64,000 bases of DNA from Desmodesmus armatus (GCA_007449985.2 VIIQ02000098.1:248001-312000); one strand, 5' to 3'. Counted from the stretch's first letter, positions 1 through 12,560 are shown. Translations and numbers: made by a program. The notes: a model not told the origin generated them from the letters alone.

Positions 1-1
1 G

Positions 2-3000
2 TCCCCTCCACAGCAGCCGCAGCAGCAGCATGCGGTCAGTCCTAGGAGCTACCACCAGCTACACCAGCTGTTGCCGGCAGCACCGCTGCAGCACCTGGCA
101 CAGGGGCACAATCGGCCCAGCAGCTTGCTGTCTGAGCACAGCAAGCACTCCCATATCCTGCACAGCAGCGGCAGTGGCAGCGGCGGCGGCATCCGCAGCG
201 TGCTGGCCGGCTTTCACAGTGACGCCGCAGACAGTACCACTGCTGGCAGCGCAGACCAGGCGCGCAGCATGGCTACGCCCCTGCAGCAGCGGATGCACAG
301 CGCTGGCAGCGGAAACAGCGGCAGCAGCATCACGCCTGCAGATGCACTGAGCCCCGTGCAGCTGCTGGCCGTCTGTGCAGCTGTGCTGCAAGAGGAGCCG
401 GCTTTTCAAGCTGCCGGCATCACCCCATTGCTGCTGGCAAGCCTGTGTTTGATAGAGTCGGGCGGCTGCCCACATGCCAAGCAGCACAGGGAGCATTTAA
501 GTGACACTGCACACGGCCTTTGCCAGGTCAGTGGGGTTTGTCTGTCGGTTGCAGTTCAAAGGTTGCCCAAACAATATACCTGCACACATGCTCCCTTCGT
601 GCACGGAAAGGCTAGGCACTGGGTGAGGCACACTGCATGCCAGGCTGGCAGTGGAGTAGCTGCTGCAGTCTGTGGTTGTGAGGTCAATGGGCACGAAACA
701 CATGCAGCAGGATACGGCTGTAGCTGGGGCACTGGGGTTGCCCTTGCTGTGTCTTGCTGTGTGTATAGGAGTGTTGGAGCCACTGGGGTGGTGGCCAATT
801 GCAGCATTTCATGCTTGGCCTGCTGCAACCGTGACTTCTGAGAAATGCATCATCATTCCCTGCCTTGGTGTTCTACATCTTCTTCTACGTTCTTGCCTTA
901 GGTTGTGCTCTTCTCACTCTTGTTATATTCTTGTTCAGTACTCCATTGCCATGCCTTTCCACTGTGTGTCTGTGTTTCTGTGTTTCTTTCTCCGCCGTCC
1001 TGCCCCTGCAGGTGCTGCTGTCCACTGCCCAGTGGCTGGCAGGCTCACAGGGCTTCGACCGGCACGGCACTCAACCCACGGTCAAAGACCTGGAACACCC
1101 CAAAACCTGTGCCTACTTTGCCGCCGCCTATCTGACCATCCTCAGCCGCTACGGGGGCAGTGCACGCAGCGAGAGCTTTGTGGCTCGCGCATACCATGCA
1201 GGACCCAAGGGTGTTGACACAGCAGCAGCGCACAGCTACCTGCAGAAGTACCTGAAAGCCAAGCACTGCCTCACCCAAGTGGCCAAAGCCATGTCAGTGA
1301 CTGCAGCGGCTGCAGCACTTGCAGCACAGGTGCGGCTGCCTGCTGCTGCAGCTGGTGCTGGCAGCTGTCCCGCAGCAGCAGCGGGGATGGTAGCACAGCT
1401 GGCTGCCAAGCAGGCTTCGCCACCACCAGCAGCAGTGGCATTATCCCCCAGGGACCAATCCAGGGAGGACCAGGACAGCACGTGCCTGCGGGATACTACT
1501 GGCACTACTGCTGCAGCCCCAGCCGGCAGCAGCGTCGACAGCCACAGCAGCAGCAGCAGTGCGGACATCTGCGCTGGCCGGCAGGTCTTGGTGCGACGCA
1601 CTACAGCCGATCTTGTCCTTGCCCTATGCAGCGACTGGCAGGATGTGGACCAGGCAACAGGCAAGGCCCAGGCAGCAGCAGCAGGTGCCGGCCTGGGCGC
1701 GGGCAGTATCCTTGCACACATGCTCCCCAGCCGCTGGGCCCTTGCAAGCAACAAGCAGCACGGCCAGCAGGCGGACAGCAGAGGGGAGGGAGCGCTGGCA
1801 CTCGTGCCAATCAGTGCAGTGGACCTGTGCACTGCTTGGCAGAGGATTCTCACCATCAGTGCGGATGTTGCACACACTGCCCTGGCACATGCCACTGCCG
1901 CAGCAGCGCTCGCGCCCAAGCCTGACCCCAACTACCGCATCAGGACCACCGATGCAGGGGCCGCGGGTGGCACCGCTGCTGCTGCTGAACCAGCAGGCAG
2001 CAGCCGCCGTGGCAGCAGTGACAGCAGCAGTGCAGCAGGGAGCAGGGTGGCTGGTAGTGCTGGCAGGCAGGGCAGTGCTGCTGCTCAAGCTGCACAGCTG
2101 CCAGGGCAAGCAGTAGACTCGATGCCATGTGTGATGCACGTAGTCGGGCACGGCGAGTCCCTGCAGCGGATAGCTAGCGTGTGCAGCCTGGGTGTGTCCG
2201 ACCTTCTAGCGGCCAACCCAGATGTCAAGGATGCAGACGCCGTGCACCACAACGACTGCATCGCAGTGCCGCTGCCTGCAGTGCTCCCACGGCTGTACGT
2301 CGTACAGCCCGGCGACACTCTACACAGCATTGCACGGGCGCATGAGGTCTCTGTGGGCAGGGTTCTAGCCAAGAACCCTGAACTCACTGACCCAGGCAGG
2401 TTGCAGCCAGGGTGGGTGGTGGCTCTGCCAGGGCTCAAGGGTGACAGCCAGGTGGCGCTGCCGGTGGACTGGCTGAGTGAGGCGTCATTGACGGCAGATA
2501 TGCCGCAGCAGCAAGCAGCATGGCAGCTGCAGTCGGCAGCGGGTGCTGATGCTGATGCGGAGCTGACAGTCACTTTGGCCGTACAGCAGCAGCAGCAGGC
2601 AGTGGGGGTCCTCGGACGAGTGCGGCAGCAGGCACACCTGGGAAGCGGGCGGCAGCAGCTGCTTATTGGAACAGTGAGCGAGCCAGGTCAGGGAGACGCA
2701 CCTCGCCAACAGGGTGGTCTGCCAGCAGCTGTGTCAGATCCTGGGCCGGGTGTCATGGGAAGGGGTGGTCAGCCTCAGCTGCAGGAGACAGAGCTCTTGC
2801 CTGCAGTAGGCAGTGGCGCCTTCCTGTTCACCGTGGGCAGTTCCAGCAGCCTTGGCGACAGCCACAGCAGCATCCCAGCTGTGCATGGCTCTCGCAGCGG
2901 GAGGGGGGCGCTGCACAAGCTGCAACAGCCACAGCAGCAGAGGGCTGCTAGTCAGCGTGCAGGTGGCAAGAAGACTCGCACGCGCATGGCCCAGCAGCAG

Positions 3001-3003
3001 TAG
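2..3003 (+). CDS. Lytic-transglycosylase-like LysM protein, 5' truncated by window edge
   Basis: Frame 2 is open from the first base, so the start lies to the left. Exon A runs to 526 (CAG|GTCAGT) and exon B is 1012-3003 (CCTGCAG|GTG), both phase 0. A lysozyme/SLT-like fold is suggested by IESGGCPHAKQ just before the intron, where ESGG resembles the catalytic-Glu motif of soluble lytic transglycosylases, and by AYHAGPKGVDTAAAHSYLQK in exon B. After an Ala/Ser/Gln-rich linker come two LysM modules at about 2130-2430 (HVVGHGESLQRIASVCSLGV and YVVQPGDTLHSIARAHEVSV), which bind GlcNAc polymers. The tail is Gln/Ser-rich up to TAG at 3001-3003. The likely role is binding or cleavage of peptidoglycan or chitin-like glycans in bacterial prey, the chloroplast or the wall. 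That role is inferred; the LysM call is strong and the transglycosylase call moderate. Confidence 0.82.
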
Positions 3004-6000
3004 CAGCTCTGCCGGCAGTGTGGGATCTCTCAAGCAGCTGCATCGTGGCTGCCCAGGCAGGCCATGTGCCATCAGCAGCAGGCTCCATGTCGGTAGCGGG
3101 GGGGGGGGGGGGGGGCTGATGAAAATGTGCGCTGCCTTTTGTGGTGTGGTGGACGTGGTGCTATGCAGGCGGGTTGTATTCTATGTATTGTGGGGCTTGT
3201 GCCAGAGCACTAAGCGGTTGTGGTTCAGCGTGCTCTTGTGCCTGGTGGCTGGCCTAGTGGTGTCATTTGAGGCTGCACTTGCTGTCCATGGGGGTGCAGT
3301 ATGGCTACCCACCTTTCCTGTGCCTTGTGCATGCTTCATCCAACTCATGTTCCCTCCATATTGCTCTTTGCTCCTCTCGCATGGCCCCATGCTCCCCCAC
3401 AAAAACAAGGGGTGTAGCCGATCTCATTCAAGGTGATAGGTGGGTGGCAGCCGCAGGTGTTCGTGCACCGTGGCTGCTAGCCCCACAGAAAGCAGGTGTG
3501 AAGTGCGCATGGGTCGCAATAAAGCAGCAGACATGTGTGTCGACCCACGTCTGCAACCCCTGCATGATGGCTCAGGTTGCAGTGGCAGCACTTGTCCGAT
3601 ATGTCTGATGAGCAATCTATTGTTGCATGTGCAGCATTTTGGGTGTGGCTCGCAGCTTGGCTTGGAAGCTGTAGCTTATGGAGCTTGTGTTTGGGCCTGA
3701 CGCAGGCGGTTGTACATCGTGTCTCCTTGACTTTGGTGGTGCGTACATGGCTGGGGTGGGGTGGAGCCCTTGGTTCCAGGTTGGTATGCTATTGTGCGGC
3801 TTTTGTGGTCACAGCCAGTGTGCCACCTAAACATACCTGTCCATGCGGAGGCTTCGTGGCTCTAGCTGGCAAGACAGGAGGCAGCTGGTGCCACAACGTA
3901 CAACTTGTACTTGACATTGTATTGCATGTGTCATCGACCACAGCTGAGTATGCCACGTAGTGTTGTGTGAGTGTGGCTGCCGTCCTCAGTGTGTTTGTGT
4001 CAGGGAAGGCATGTCGTGGAGCATTGAAGCACGTTGGCAATGGGCGGGCCTGGTGTCGACCCCACACTGCAAGAGCACACCACACCTTGTGTGTACATGT
4101 TCCTCTGTGACTGTAGATTCCTACAGTCCCCTATCTTGCCCTGCTGATGATGAACAAGTTGTTGAAAGGTGTTGTGCATGTAGTGGGCCTTCCTGCATGC
4201 CCGGCCAGCTGTGCTGCTGTGCTGTCAGTGCGCTGTCTCAGGTTGTCTCAGGAGAATGCTCTCCCTCCTCTCGTGGTGAAGCCAACAAAGGGCACACACA
4301 ACCAAGGTGTCTATGCGTGGTGGGTCCCTTACTGTCTTGTGCAAGAAGTTGGCTGGTGTACCTATACCTTTTTCTGGTGTTTCTGGCAAACGTAGCAGTC
4401 GGTGGTTTTGTGCATTTCAACCCCGCGGGTCACAGTGTTGTTGTGGGGCTGGCTGGGCAGCCATTACATGCTCTCCAGTGATGTGTTGGTTCAGTGATGT
4501 GTTGGTTTGGCGCTCTCGGCTTCCTCACGCAAGTTTGGACGCTGCCTGGGAAGGCACGGTGCGCCTTATGCCTCTTGTGTGGTGACAAGATGAAGATCCT
4601 GTGTGGAGACAAGATCAAAAGCAAGTGGTTGCGCAGTCACAGTGTTCTTCTTTGTTTGTAGGCAAGCCCAAGCAGGTGGTCATGAGCTTGCCAGCATCCC
4701 AGTAGGTATGGCTGGGCGGCCAAGGGCTGTTGGATATGTGCTGTGCTGGCTCTACGGGGTGCTAGGGTGTGGCCCATCTGTGTATGCCAATGTGAGGGTT
4801 GGCACCTACTGTTGCACACGAAGGGTGGGTCAAGGTAGAGGGCGCCAGCTGCATGTCTGGTTGGTTGAAAAGGTTTGCGGTGCACAAACACGTACTGTTG
4901 GTAGTGCCCTGTGGCATTGTTGCTGGCATGCCTAGGGACGTGCATGCATAGTTGTACAGCCACTCTGGCGCTGTGAGCTGCATTGTGCGTACATATCATT
5001 CTCGTGCCAATAGGGTACCCCCTCATGAGGAATGATCATTCACGCAGTCCTGGCCCAGCATCCGCCGCGCACCTAGTGGACACTGCCCGAGGCCTTCAGC
5101 AGGGTTAACACAATCCGATTAGAGGCCGGCGGCCTCTGCTAGTGCAATCACAGTGGCCTTACGTATATATACTGCTTGAGCCAACTAGCTAGGCATGTGT
5201 TGGCTGCTGGGGCACAGATGCCTTGGTTGTTGCCCTTGCAGTGTGCAGACACTGAGGCCAGCAGCATGTGCATGTGCACCTAGGCGTAGGTGGGCTGCAT
5301 TGTGCAAGGGTGTTGATCACTTGCTGGACCTTACTTCAAGCCATACTGATTGTCACTCAACTCACAGTGTGAGTTGTGATGTCTAGCCAGATTTCTACAA
5401 TGGGCAGAAGCAAAGTTGAACCTTGCATGCGGAAGCTGTGGGGCCCCTTGTTGAGTGTCACAAGACGGTCTTCATGTAACTGAGTCATCGCTTTGTGCAA
5501 GTTACATGCAGTGTGCACGGTGAGGACCCATGGTTGCAGAGTCCTTTGGGAGTGGCCTGCAGCACAAATGATCAAGCCATTTGCAGGCCCATTGTCATGC
5601 CAGCCCAACTGCTCTCTCCAATAGCCTCTGCACAGCTGCTGCACTGAGCACTGTTCAGTGCCACTGACCAATATACCAGCCACACTGCATAGTGCAGCAC
5701 ACATCTCATGATTGGCAGTCACAGCATGCCGCCACTGTTGAGGCTCAACAAGGAAGGCACAAACCAACAGCCACAGCCCAACAAGGCCTGTCCTTCCTGC
5801 ACACGTGCAGAATGGCTAAACTTGCCGATGCAGCAGTACGGCATGATGCAGCAGTATGTCACGACAACAGTCACAGTGCAGCTCATACAGTCCATGCACC
5901 ATGCTCCTTTGCCCCACTCAGCCGCAGCCGCTATGGTCACCAGTGACTGCCCCCATGTGCCTCTCCTCCTCACATCACCCACCAATCGATGAATCCTGTT

Positions 6001-6162
6001 TGATTGCTGATCTCAACCCCCCTGTGCAACTAAGATGAAAAAATCCCTGCACCAATCAGCCAATCAATGCCATCAGTACTAACTGGCCATAGATCATGAC
6101 ATCAATCGCTGCCAAACCCTAGGCAAGGCAAGCCTTCAGCATCATGCCGGCAAGCCCAGCGT
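3004..6162. other. 3.1-kb region with no convincing gene
   Basis: This stretch holds the 3' UTR of the LysM gene and, at its right end, the 3' UTR of the minus-strand SMP-30 gene. The plus strand is T/G-rich with only short, low-quality reading frames. A run of 18 G lies at 3098-3115. TTACA at 5502-5506 (TGTAA on the minus strand) is a candidate poly(A) signal for the SMP-30 gene, about 660 nt past its stop. I see no RNA gene or repeat family here. Confidence 0.5.
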
Positions 6163-8209
6163 TCAACCCCATTTTGGCAAGCCCTCCTGCAGCATGGACC
6201 AAGCCCTACCAGGGGCCCCATCAACCCTCATCATTTCCACACATCCCTTGGTAGCTAGCTGCCCCGTCTTGGACACCGGGCCTGGCCCACAGCCCCCAAC
6301 AGCCACTAGGGTCTTGCCATCCTTCCCTCCGAGCTCCAGGTTGGTAAGGTGAGCAAAGGGTAGCTGGAATGTCTTCAGGACCTTGCCATCTGGGGACATC
6401 AGCTCTATCTTGGCATCATTGTAGCGAGTGACATACAGGTTGCCTGCAACACACAGCAGCAGCAACAGCAGCAGCAGCTTGTATGTGGGCATGTGTATGC
6501 ATGTGCTGACTGATGTTGGGAAGCTTTCTGCAGTGCAGGCTGTCGGGATGGCGCTCTGAACATGATGTCTTCACATGCTGCTGCAAGCTGCAGAAAGCCT
6601 AGTGCAAAACTTGACTTGCAAACAGGAGCACAGCCATCGCTTGCCTTCTTTGAAAGCAAGCAGTTGCTATTGCAGGGCGCACGAAACACAGTGCTTGCCA
6701 GATGCATAGTGCTTCCCAGCCCACCTGCAGTGTCTGCCCGCATGCCATCAACATCAGTGGCAATGCTGCCGTCGGCAGCAAAGTCCCTGAACACAATATT
6801 CTCCCCCAGAGTGCCATCTGCTTTGAGGGTGAACCTGAGGATTTTATTGCTGTTGGGGACGCCATTCTTGTTGAAGGCTTCGCTGACATACAAGTACCTG
6901 GTGTGGAGGAGTGCGGCAGTTGACAGGCACCGAGTCAGCCTGGGGCAACATGAGGGCCGCTTGTGTACAGCTAGGGTTGGCTTTGGTGACAGCACCTGTG
7001 TCACCTGTGCTGAGTGCGTGTTCCTGCTGCCAAACAAACATCCTGTCGCATGCCTCAGCAAAACTGCCACACAGTGGCACGGTGCTACACGATGCATGTG
7101 CCACTGATGTTGTACCAGCCTGGCGTGCTGACAGCACGCTAGTCTGCTGCAGCACACTTCAGCTGCTGATCGCACACCAGTCTTCTGAGCTGCCAAAGCA
7201 CACTCCAGCATCTGATCAACCCAAACACTGAAAACCACCACAGAACAGCCACCCAGTCACTTGAGGCGACACTGTCGCCTCACTGTCGTTGAACTGCACC
7301 TGCTGACTGCCAGTTCCTGACCGTGTGTGAGGTACATAGTACGTGCAGGGCACAACAGCAGCTCTGGGCAGCACACACTCACTTTTCATCAGGACTGAGT
7401 TCGATGCCGTTGGTGCGCCCTGTCAGGAACAGCTGCTGTGCCTGGCCAGGCCCCTTGCACAGCCACACGCCGCCATCGCCCACAACGTTGTTGTCTGCCC
7501 AGCGCTGCCCGCTGACATACACCCAGCCTTTTCTGCTGACTGTCAGGTCGTTTGGCATGACCATGCCACCGCCATAACACCAGGTGCTGATGCTCTTTTG
7601 GTCTGGTGAAACCTGCAATCCAGTTGAACAGTGCAGAAGCTCAGCTGCCATGCGGCACTGCAATGAGTGCACTGGGCAGCACCATGCACGTATACCAGGA
7701 CTCATTTGGACCAAGGGCTTGTAGTGTATCCGCCAGCCTGGCTGTGGCTGTGGCTGTAGCATGCTACCACTGCGCAGTGGTGGTCTTCTGCTGACTAAAG
7801 TCTGTTTCCTGCTCCTACCTGCACCACCCTGGCATTGAATGTGTCGCTGCTGAGCATGGCTCCATTTGGCAGCACCCTCAAGCTGTTGAGGTTGGTGTTT
7901 GGTTGATCATCGACGATGGCCACAACACCACAGCTCCCTGCTGCTGCTGCAATCGCATTGGGCTTGCCAGCGCCTGAACAGGGGCATGCCAAGTATGTTG
8001 CAGTTGTTCAGACCACTTTGATGTTTGAGAAACCATAGGAAGCTTGGAAATCGTGTGTGGCGAAGCTCACCATTGACAGCAAAAAAGTTCCCCTGTCTGT
8101 CTACTGCTGCACCCTCAATCGCTTTGCCAAAATCCGTGCAGACTTGACCATATGCCTGTTGTATCGCGATGCAGACTATCAGAGCGCAGAATAGCACACT
8201 GCATTCCAT
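6163..8209 (-). CDS. Secreted SMP-30/gluconolactonase-like beta-propeller protein
   Basis: Five exons join in phase: 8071-8209, 7819-7973, 7383-7612, 6725-6897 and 6443-6163 (TGA). They give 325 aa, close to the usual SMP-30/Gluconolactonase/LRE-like length. Residues 1-20 form a signal peptide (MECSVLFCALIVCIAIQQAY); an in-frame ATG five codons upstream (8224) is less likely. Family repeats are clear: AAVDRQGNFFAVNG, SLRVLPNGAMLSSDTFNARV, TNGIELSPDEKYLYVSEAFN, DGMRADTAGNLYVTRYND and TNLELGGKDGKTLVAVGGCG. Known relatives are metal-dependent lactonases or strictosidine-synthase-like propellers. The substrate here is unknown. Introns end in CAG, and splice phases 1, 0, 2 and 1 all close, so the model is firm. 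It is transcribed divergently from the MGST3 gene, with about 1.1 kb between them. Confidence 0.9.
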
Positions 8210-9340
8210 GGCGCACTCCGGCACACCCAGTGACCCGTCGGTAGGAAATGCGCTTTCCTTTGCTCGCCTTGGTACTCACTCCAACCTGACGTTTCGTCCA
8301 CGACATGACACAATGGCTCGCGTCACCAACGGCCCTATTTGACCAAGTCTGGCGGGAAGGGACAGGGGAAGGCGGGGCACAGGTTGATTTCGGGCATGTT
8401 TCAGCCAATCTTATCATGTCCCTTTTGGCCATGCTTCTCAGGTGTTGTGAACTGACTGGAGGTCTGTGCAGACATGTCTGGAAGCAGTCATGCACACCGT
8501 GCAGGTGATATCGATGCTGTCACAGCATGTGTATAGAGCACACTGTGACAGACGTGTCCACAGCTGCAGCGATGTTGCTACACATGGCTGGCCCGTCCTT
8601 GCCAGTGCTTACCATGCAAAGTTTTGGCTGTGCAGTTATGTACAGCTACACGTCATAGCTCTCAAGGCACCAGCCTGCAGGCTGCTGATGCTGAGGGTGT
8701 CCACCATGCCATGGTGGACACATGCACTGGAGTAATCCAGGTACTGGACAACAGAACAGACTATCAGATCATGAAAAAATAGCATCAATACTGCACCCAT
8801 CATGGACGAGGCCTCAATAAAGCCTCACAAGCCTTCCCTGCAGTGTCCATCATGGACATGTTTGCTTAATCACTCATGATCATGCAGACTCTGGGTCTAG
8901 GACACACTACGGTACACCGTGGGTGACAGAAGGTTTTCCTTTCCTTTCTTGCACACACAAGGCGCTGTTACCATATGCCAGACCAGCTGAACAGAGCAGA
9001 TACATGTAGCTACTCATGGCCTGCAGGCCTTCTGAAGGATACATGTAGTAACTGAACGCACTCGGACAACCTAAACGCAGGCGCATACGATATCAACCAC
9101 CAATTTGTTCGTCGTATGAGCTTGGGTGGAGCTGAAAGCGTTCTTGTCAAATGACCATGACATCATCCTTGGACGAGCGAACATTGCGGAATCTGTAGCC
9201 TTGCAGTGGTCGCAGCTGTTCCCACGGACGTTCCTTGGTTGCAGAGTCAACGCTTCTACCTGTCTCACCAGCCCTTGCAAGAATCTTGATCACTTCCACC
9301 CTTCCACAATTTCACCCACACAGACTCCACCCGCACCACC
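8210..9340. other. Divergent intergenic region, SMP-30 to MGST3
   Basis: This 1.1-kb stretch separates two divergent start codons and should hold both promoters. I could not find a clear TATA box for either gene. No reading frame in it looks like a protein. Confidence 0.4.
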
Positions 9341-11518
9341 ATGGCTACCCTGCACTCCAACTTTGGCTATGTTGCAGCCACAGCCGCTGCCAGCTTTGTC
9401 GTGTAAGCATGCAAGCAGGGCAGGCCCATGCAGGATCTGTTCACCACCAATGCACACAAACACTGTCTAACCGAGAACATCTTTGCTGGTTGTGGCAATT
9501 GCGCAGGCACCACATCTATATGGGTTTCAAGGTCAGTTTGCTGCAAATCCTCCCACTCTCCACATGACGCACACACATCTTGCCTCCAGCTGGACTGCAG
9601 TCGGGGACACAACTGCTGTAGCTCGCTCTGCTATCAGTTCAAGCAGTGACTAGGGAGGGGCCTCAATGCAGGCTGGTTGCATCCCCTGATTTTCTGTTCT
9701 CTGCTCTGTGCTGTGCAGGTTGGCCAGGCACGCAAGCAGTGAGTGCTACTTTGCCTTGACCGGTACCACCCACCCAGCAGCGGGTTTCAACTAGCGGTGT
9801 CAATCGATGCCCTTGCTTCTTGGCATGCTAGCATGTGCATGGGGCCACTCTCAGACACTCCTCTTAGACCGTGCGGTGACGGCATTGAGAATTGCACCCA
9901 GGACACGTTGGTGGCCGTCAAATTTACTGGCTTGACCGTGCACAGCTTGGTGCGCGCATTGGTGTGATGGTGACGTCAGCAAAAATTGCAAAATGCAAAA
10001 TTGCAAAATTGAGCTGTGTGCTGGTGTTGTGCTACGCAGGTACAAAGTTGACTACCCCGACCTGTACGCTACACCTGAGAACTGCCCCAACGAGGCCAAT
10101 CGCAACAAGTTCAACTGTGTGCAGGTACATGCGCATATCACGCCGCATTGGTAGCAGCCTGGTAGCTAGTCTGGGACTGCAGGGGTCCCATTGCAGCCGT
10201 GTACAGGCAAGAGGGAGAAAGTCGCAGCTGCAAGTATGGCATGTGCATCTGTGCACACCTGCAAAGTTTGTAGCCAAGGAGTGTGTGCCGTTGGCTTGCT
10301 GCTGACCTCATGCTGATATTGTTTCTGCCCATGCTGGCTCCCCTTGTCCTGCAGCGTGCTCACCAGAACTCTCTGGAGAACCAACCCATCATGCTGGCGA
10401 TGATGACCATCTCAGGCCTGCAGGTACGGCCACACTGTCAGCATGCTGCGTGCCTACTGGGAGGCATGGCTGCTGACATGAAAATGCACCTAGCAATTTT
10501 TTTGGACCCAGCCATTTGCTTTGCCTGCAAGGATACGTGCTTGCCCCATGACGGTGACCCCATGCATGCATTTTGACATTGCACATGCCTATGCTTCTAC
10601 AGAGTATCACAGAGCATACAACATGCTGCATTTGCCTGCAGTTTCCGACAGACTAATGCTACGCATGCAAGCGCTGCAATCGCTCATGCCAGGTGCACAG
10701 CCACCCCAAGTGTAACGGCTGGCTGATACAGATGCACCAATCACCACTGATGGCTCACAAGTTTGTCAGTTTTAACTGAGTGGTAATGCTGCACCGCTGC
10801 ACCCTTTCTTGATGCCTGCAGTACCCTGTGACTGCAGCTGCTTTGGGCGCGGCAGTGCTGGTTGGCCGCATTGGCTACTGTGAGGTGCGTATGTCGGGCT
10901 GGCCTTCTGGGTGGTGTGACTTGAAGGGGGCTTAGGCTTGAACATTGTATGTGATGTGTGGTTTGTTGGGTGCCAGACTCCAGGTACAGCAATGGGTTGG
11001 ATACGGGCTGGTAAGGCCCTTTGCTGCGGTTGAGCAGGAGCAGGTGCCCACAGGACTTGCAACTGCAGCTAATGAGGGCTATGGCTGTCGCTGCAGGGTT
11101 GGAAGGTCTTTGTGCTGAACAGTTTGCCGTACAACACCAGCCAAGGGCAGCCAGCTAATGTGGCTTCGCACTCACCCCACACCAACAGCTGCAAGGTCTT
11201 GCTGCTGTGTGACAGGGCTACTCTTGTGGTGAACCCTCTAAGCGCATCAACCCCCTGCATCTGGCCGGCGTGTTGGGCATGCTGGGCCTGGTGGGGACAA
11301 CCATCAAGGTGGCTGCGGACTTGATTGGGCGCAAATAAGTGTTGTGATGAACTGATCGGGTTGTCTGGTTGTGGCCACCGTCCTGCTGTTTGCAGGGCTA
11401 CGCGTCTGGCGACCCTAAGAAGCGCGCCAACCCTCTGTACTTTGCTGGAATGATGGGAATGATGGGCCTGCTGGGCACCACAATCAAGGTGGCGGTGGAC
11501 TTGATTGGGCGCAAATGA
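9341..11518 (+). CDS. MGST3: Microsomal glutathione S-transferase 3-like (MAPEG) protein with alternative last exons
   Basis: Exons 9341-9402, 9507-9531, 9719-9738, 10040-10124, 10355-10423 and 10822-10884 join in phase to a last exon, either 11216-11338 or 11396-11518. Both products are 148 aa, the normal MGST3 size. Family signatures are NFGYVAATAAASFVV at the N terminus, GQARKQYKVDYPDLYA, NKFNCVQRAHQNSLENQP (the conserved FNC.QRAHQN motif) and GYASGDPKKR / GYSCGEPSKR. Hydrophobic segments fit a four-helix MAPEG fold in the ER or outer mitochondrial membrane. The family conjugates or reduces lipid hydroperoxides with glutathione. Exons are very short (20-85 nt). The two last exons both start with GGC after a CAG acceptor and end in their own stop, so each gives a full protein. 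TGTAA at 11939-11943 may end the longer transcript. Confidence 0.93.
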
Positions 11519-11625
11519 ACGTTTTGAGAGAAGTGGTCAAGGTGTCTGGCTGTGGCCGGTGTCCTGCTGCTACACTGTAGCTCCTGGCAGAACGCATCCG
11601 GCGACCCGGACAAGCGTGGCTGTCG
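11180..11625 (+). repeat. Tandemly duplicated terminal exons of the MGST3-like gene, plus a degenerate third
   Basis: Exon 7a (11216-11338) and exon 7b (11396-11518) are each 123 nt. They encode related 40-aa tails (GYSCGEPSKRINPLHLAGVL and GYASGDPKKRANPLYFAGMM), both finishing in DLIGRK plus a stop. The intron just upstream of 7b (TTGTCTGGTTGTGGCCACCG) recurs downstream of 7b (GTGTCTGGCTGTGGCCGGTG). It is followed after GGCAG by a short third copy of the exon start at about 11591-11621 (GCATCCGGCGACCCGGACAAG), which then decays. The repeat unit is about 180 bp and includes the acceptor region. Confidence 0.85.
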
Positions 11626-12553
11626 CTTGTGCCTCGCTGCAGAGTTTTAGACATGTTCCAACGCTGTGAGTACAGTAATGAAGGTGGTGGTGGCACTGAC
11701 GAGGGTCAAGTGAGGCATTCGGTGTGGCGGGGTGGCACGGCTGCGCGTTGTGGTGGTACAACAAGTTGTTTCCTTGCAGCGCATGCCGGCAGCTGGTGTT
11801 GGGTCTGCCAGCAATTTTGGGTGGCGGCCCGGCAGTGCGCAGCTGTTGCAGCCACCATAGTGTCTGCCGCAGCTGTTCTGTGGTGCCGCCCAGTGGACTT
11901 GATGCACTAGTTGTGGGGCTTGGCCCAGTTGATATTCATGTAAATGTTCTTGCCAATGACTATATAAGTGATGCATCAATGGGGCACAGCATGCTGCAGG
12001 CCCGCCTGCATACAGAATACACAATATCAAAGAGCGTGAGCAACAGTGGGCTGACGGGCAGCAGCCCTCACCTGCTGCTTCAGGTGGCATGAAATCAGAA
12101 GCGGAACACCAATGACTTTCGCATGCTTTGGAAAAGCTGGCCTACACAAGCAAACACCAGCAAACACTCAATACATCTGATGCAGCAGCTTCATGTGACA
12201 AGCCAGACTCAGAGCAAGTATACATGCCGTTTCTTCGTTTATGGGCAACGTGTGTTTGAATGTTCCACCACGTGGTGCAGGTGTGGTGCACCTGGGTGGG
12301 GTTTGCTTCAGCCTTCGGTCCAAGGTTGTCAGGAGCTCCAGGCAAGACCCGCACGCTCGGGCACAGGGAACCATCTCTGTGGTTTTTAATTTGCAACAGT
12401 ATTTTTGTCTCTGCTGTAGCGCGCCTGTCGCACTCATTGGACAACCTCGGACACCCTTGTTGGCGGGATCGGCGTTCGTGTAGCCTTCAGTCCAATGAAC
12501 GCCCAACCAGACTGACAGGCCAAAACCTCGGCTTGAGTAACAGCGCTGACTGC
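11519..12553. other. Intergenic region, MGST3 3' side to FAS1 promoter
   Basis: The left end contains the decayed third exon copy and the 3' UTR of the MGST3-like gene. The right end leads into the FAS1 promoter. No further coding sequence is supported. Confidence 0.4.
11939..11943 (+). promoter_or_regulatory. Candidate TGTAA poly(A) signal
   Basis: TGTAA is the usual chlorophyte poly(A) signal. This copy is about 420 nt after the exon 7b stop and is the first clear one downstream of the MGST3-like gene. Confidence 0.4.
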
Positions 12554-12560
12554 TATAAAG
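12554..12560 (+). promoter_or_regulatory. TATA box of the FAS1 gene
   Basis: TATAAAG lies 70 nt upstream of the ATG at 12624. It favours a transcription start near 12585, which excludes the in-frame upstream codon at 12570 as translation start. Confidence 0.6.

Noticed and set aside
5357..5767. 136-aa minus-strand frame downstream of the SMP-30 gene
   Set aside because: No domain, no splice partner, and it lies in the likely 3' UTR of the SMP-30 gene.
11094..11158. Possible extra MGST3 exon (GWKVFVLNSLPYNTSQ) before exon 7a
   Set aside because: The family joins the exon-6 end directly to the GYxxGxPxKR block, and including it would insert residues absent from relatives.
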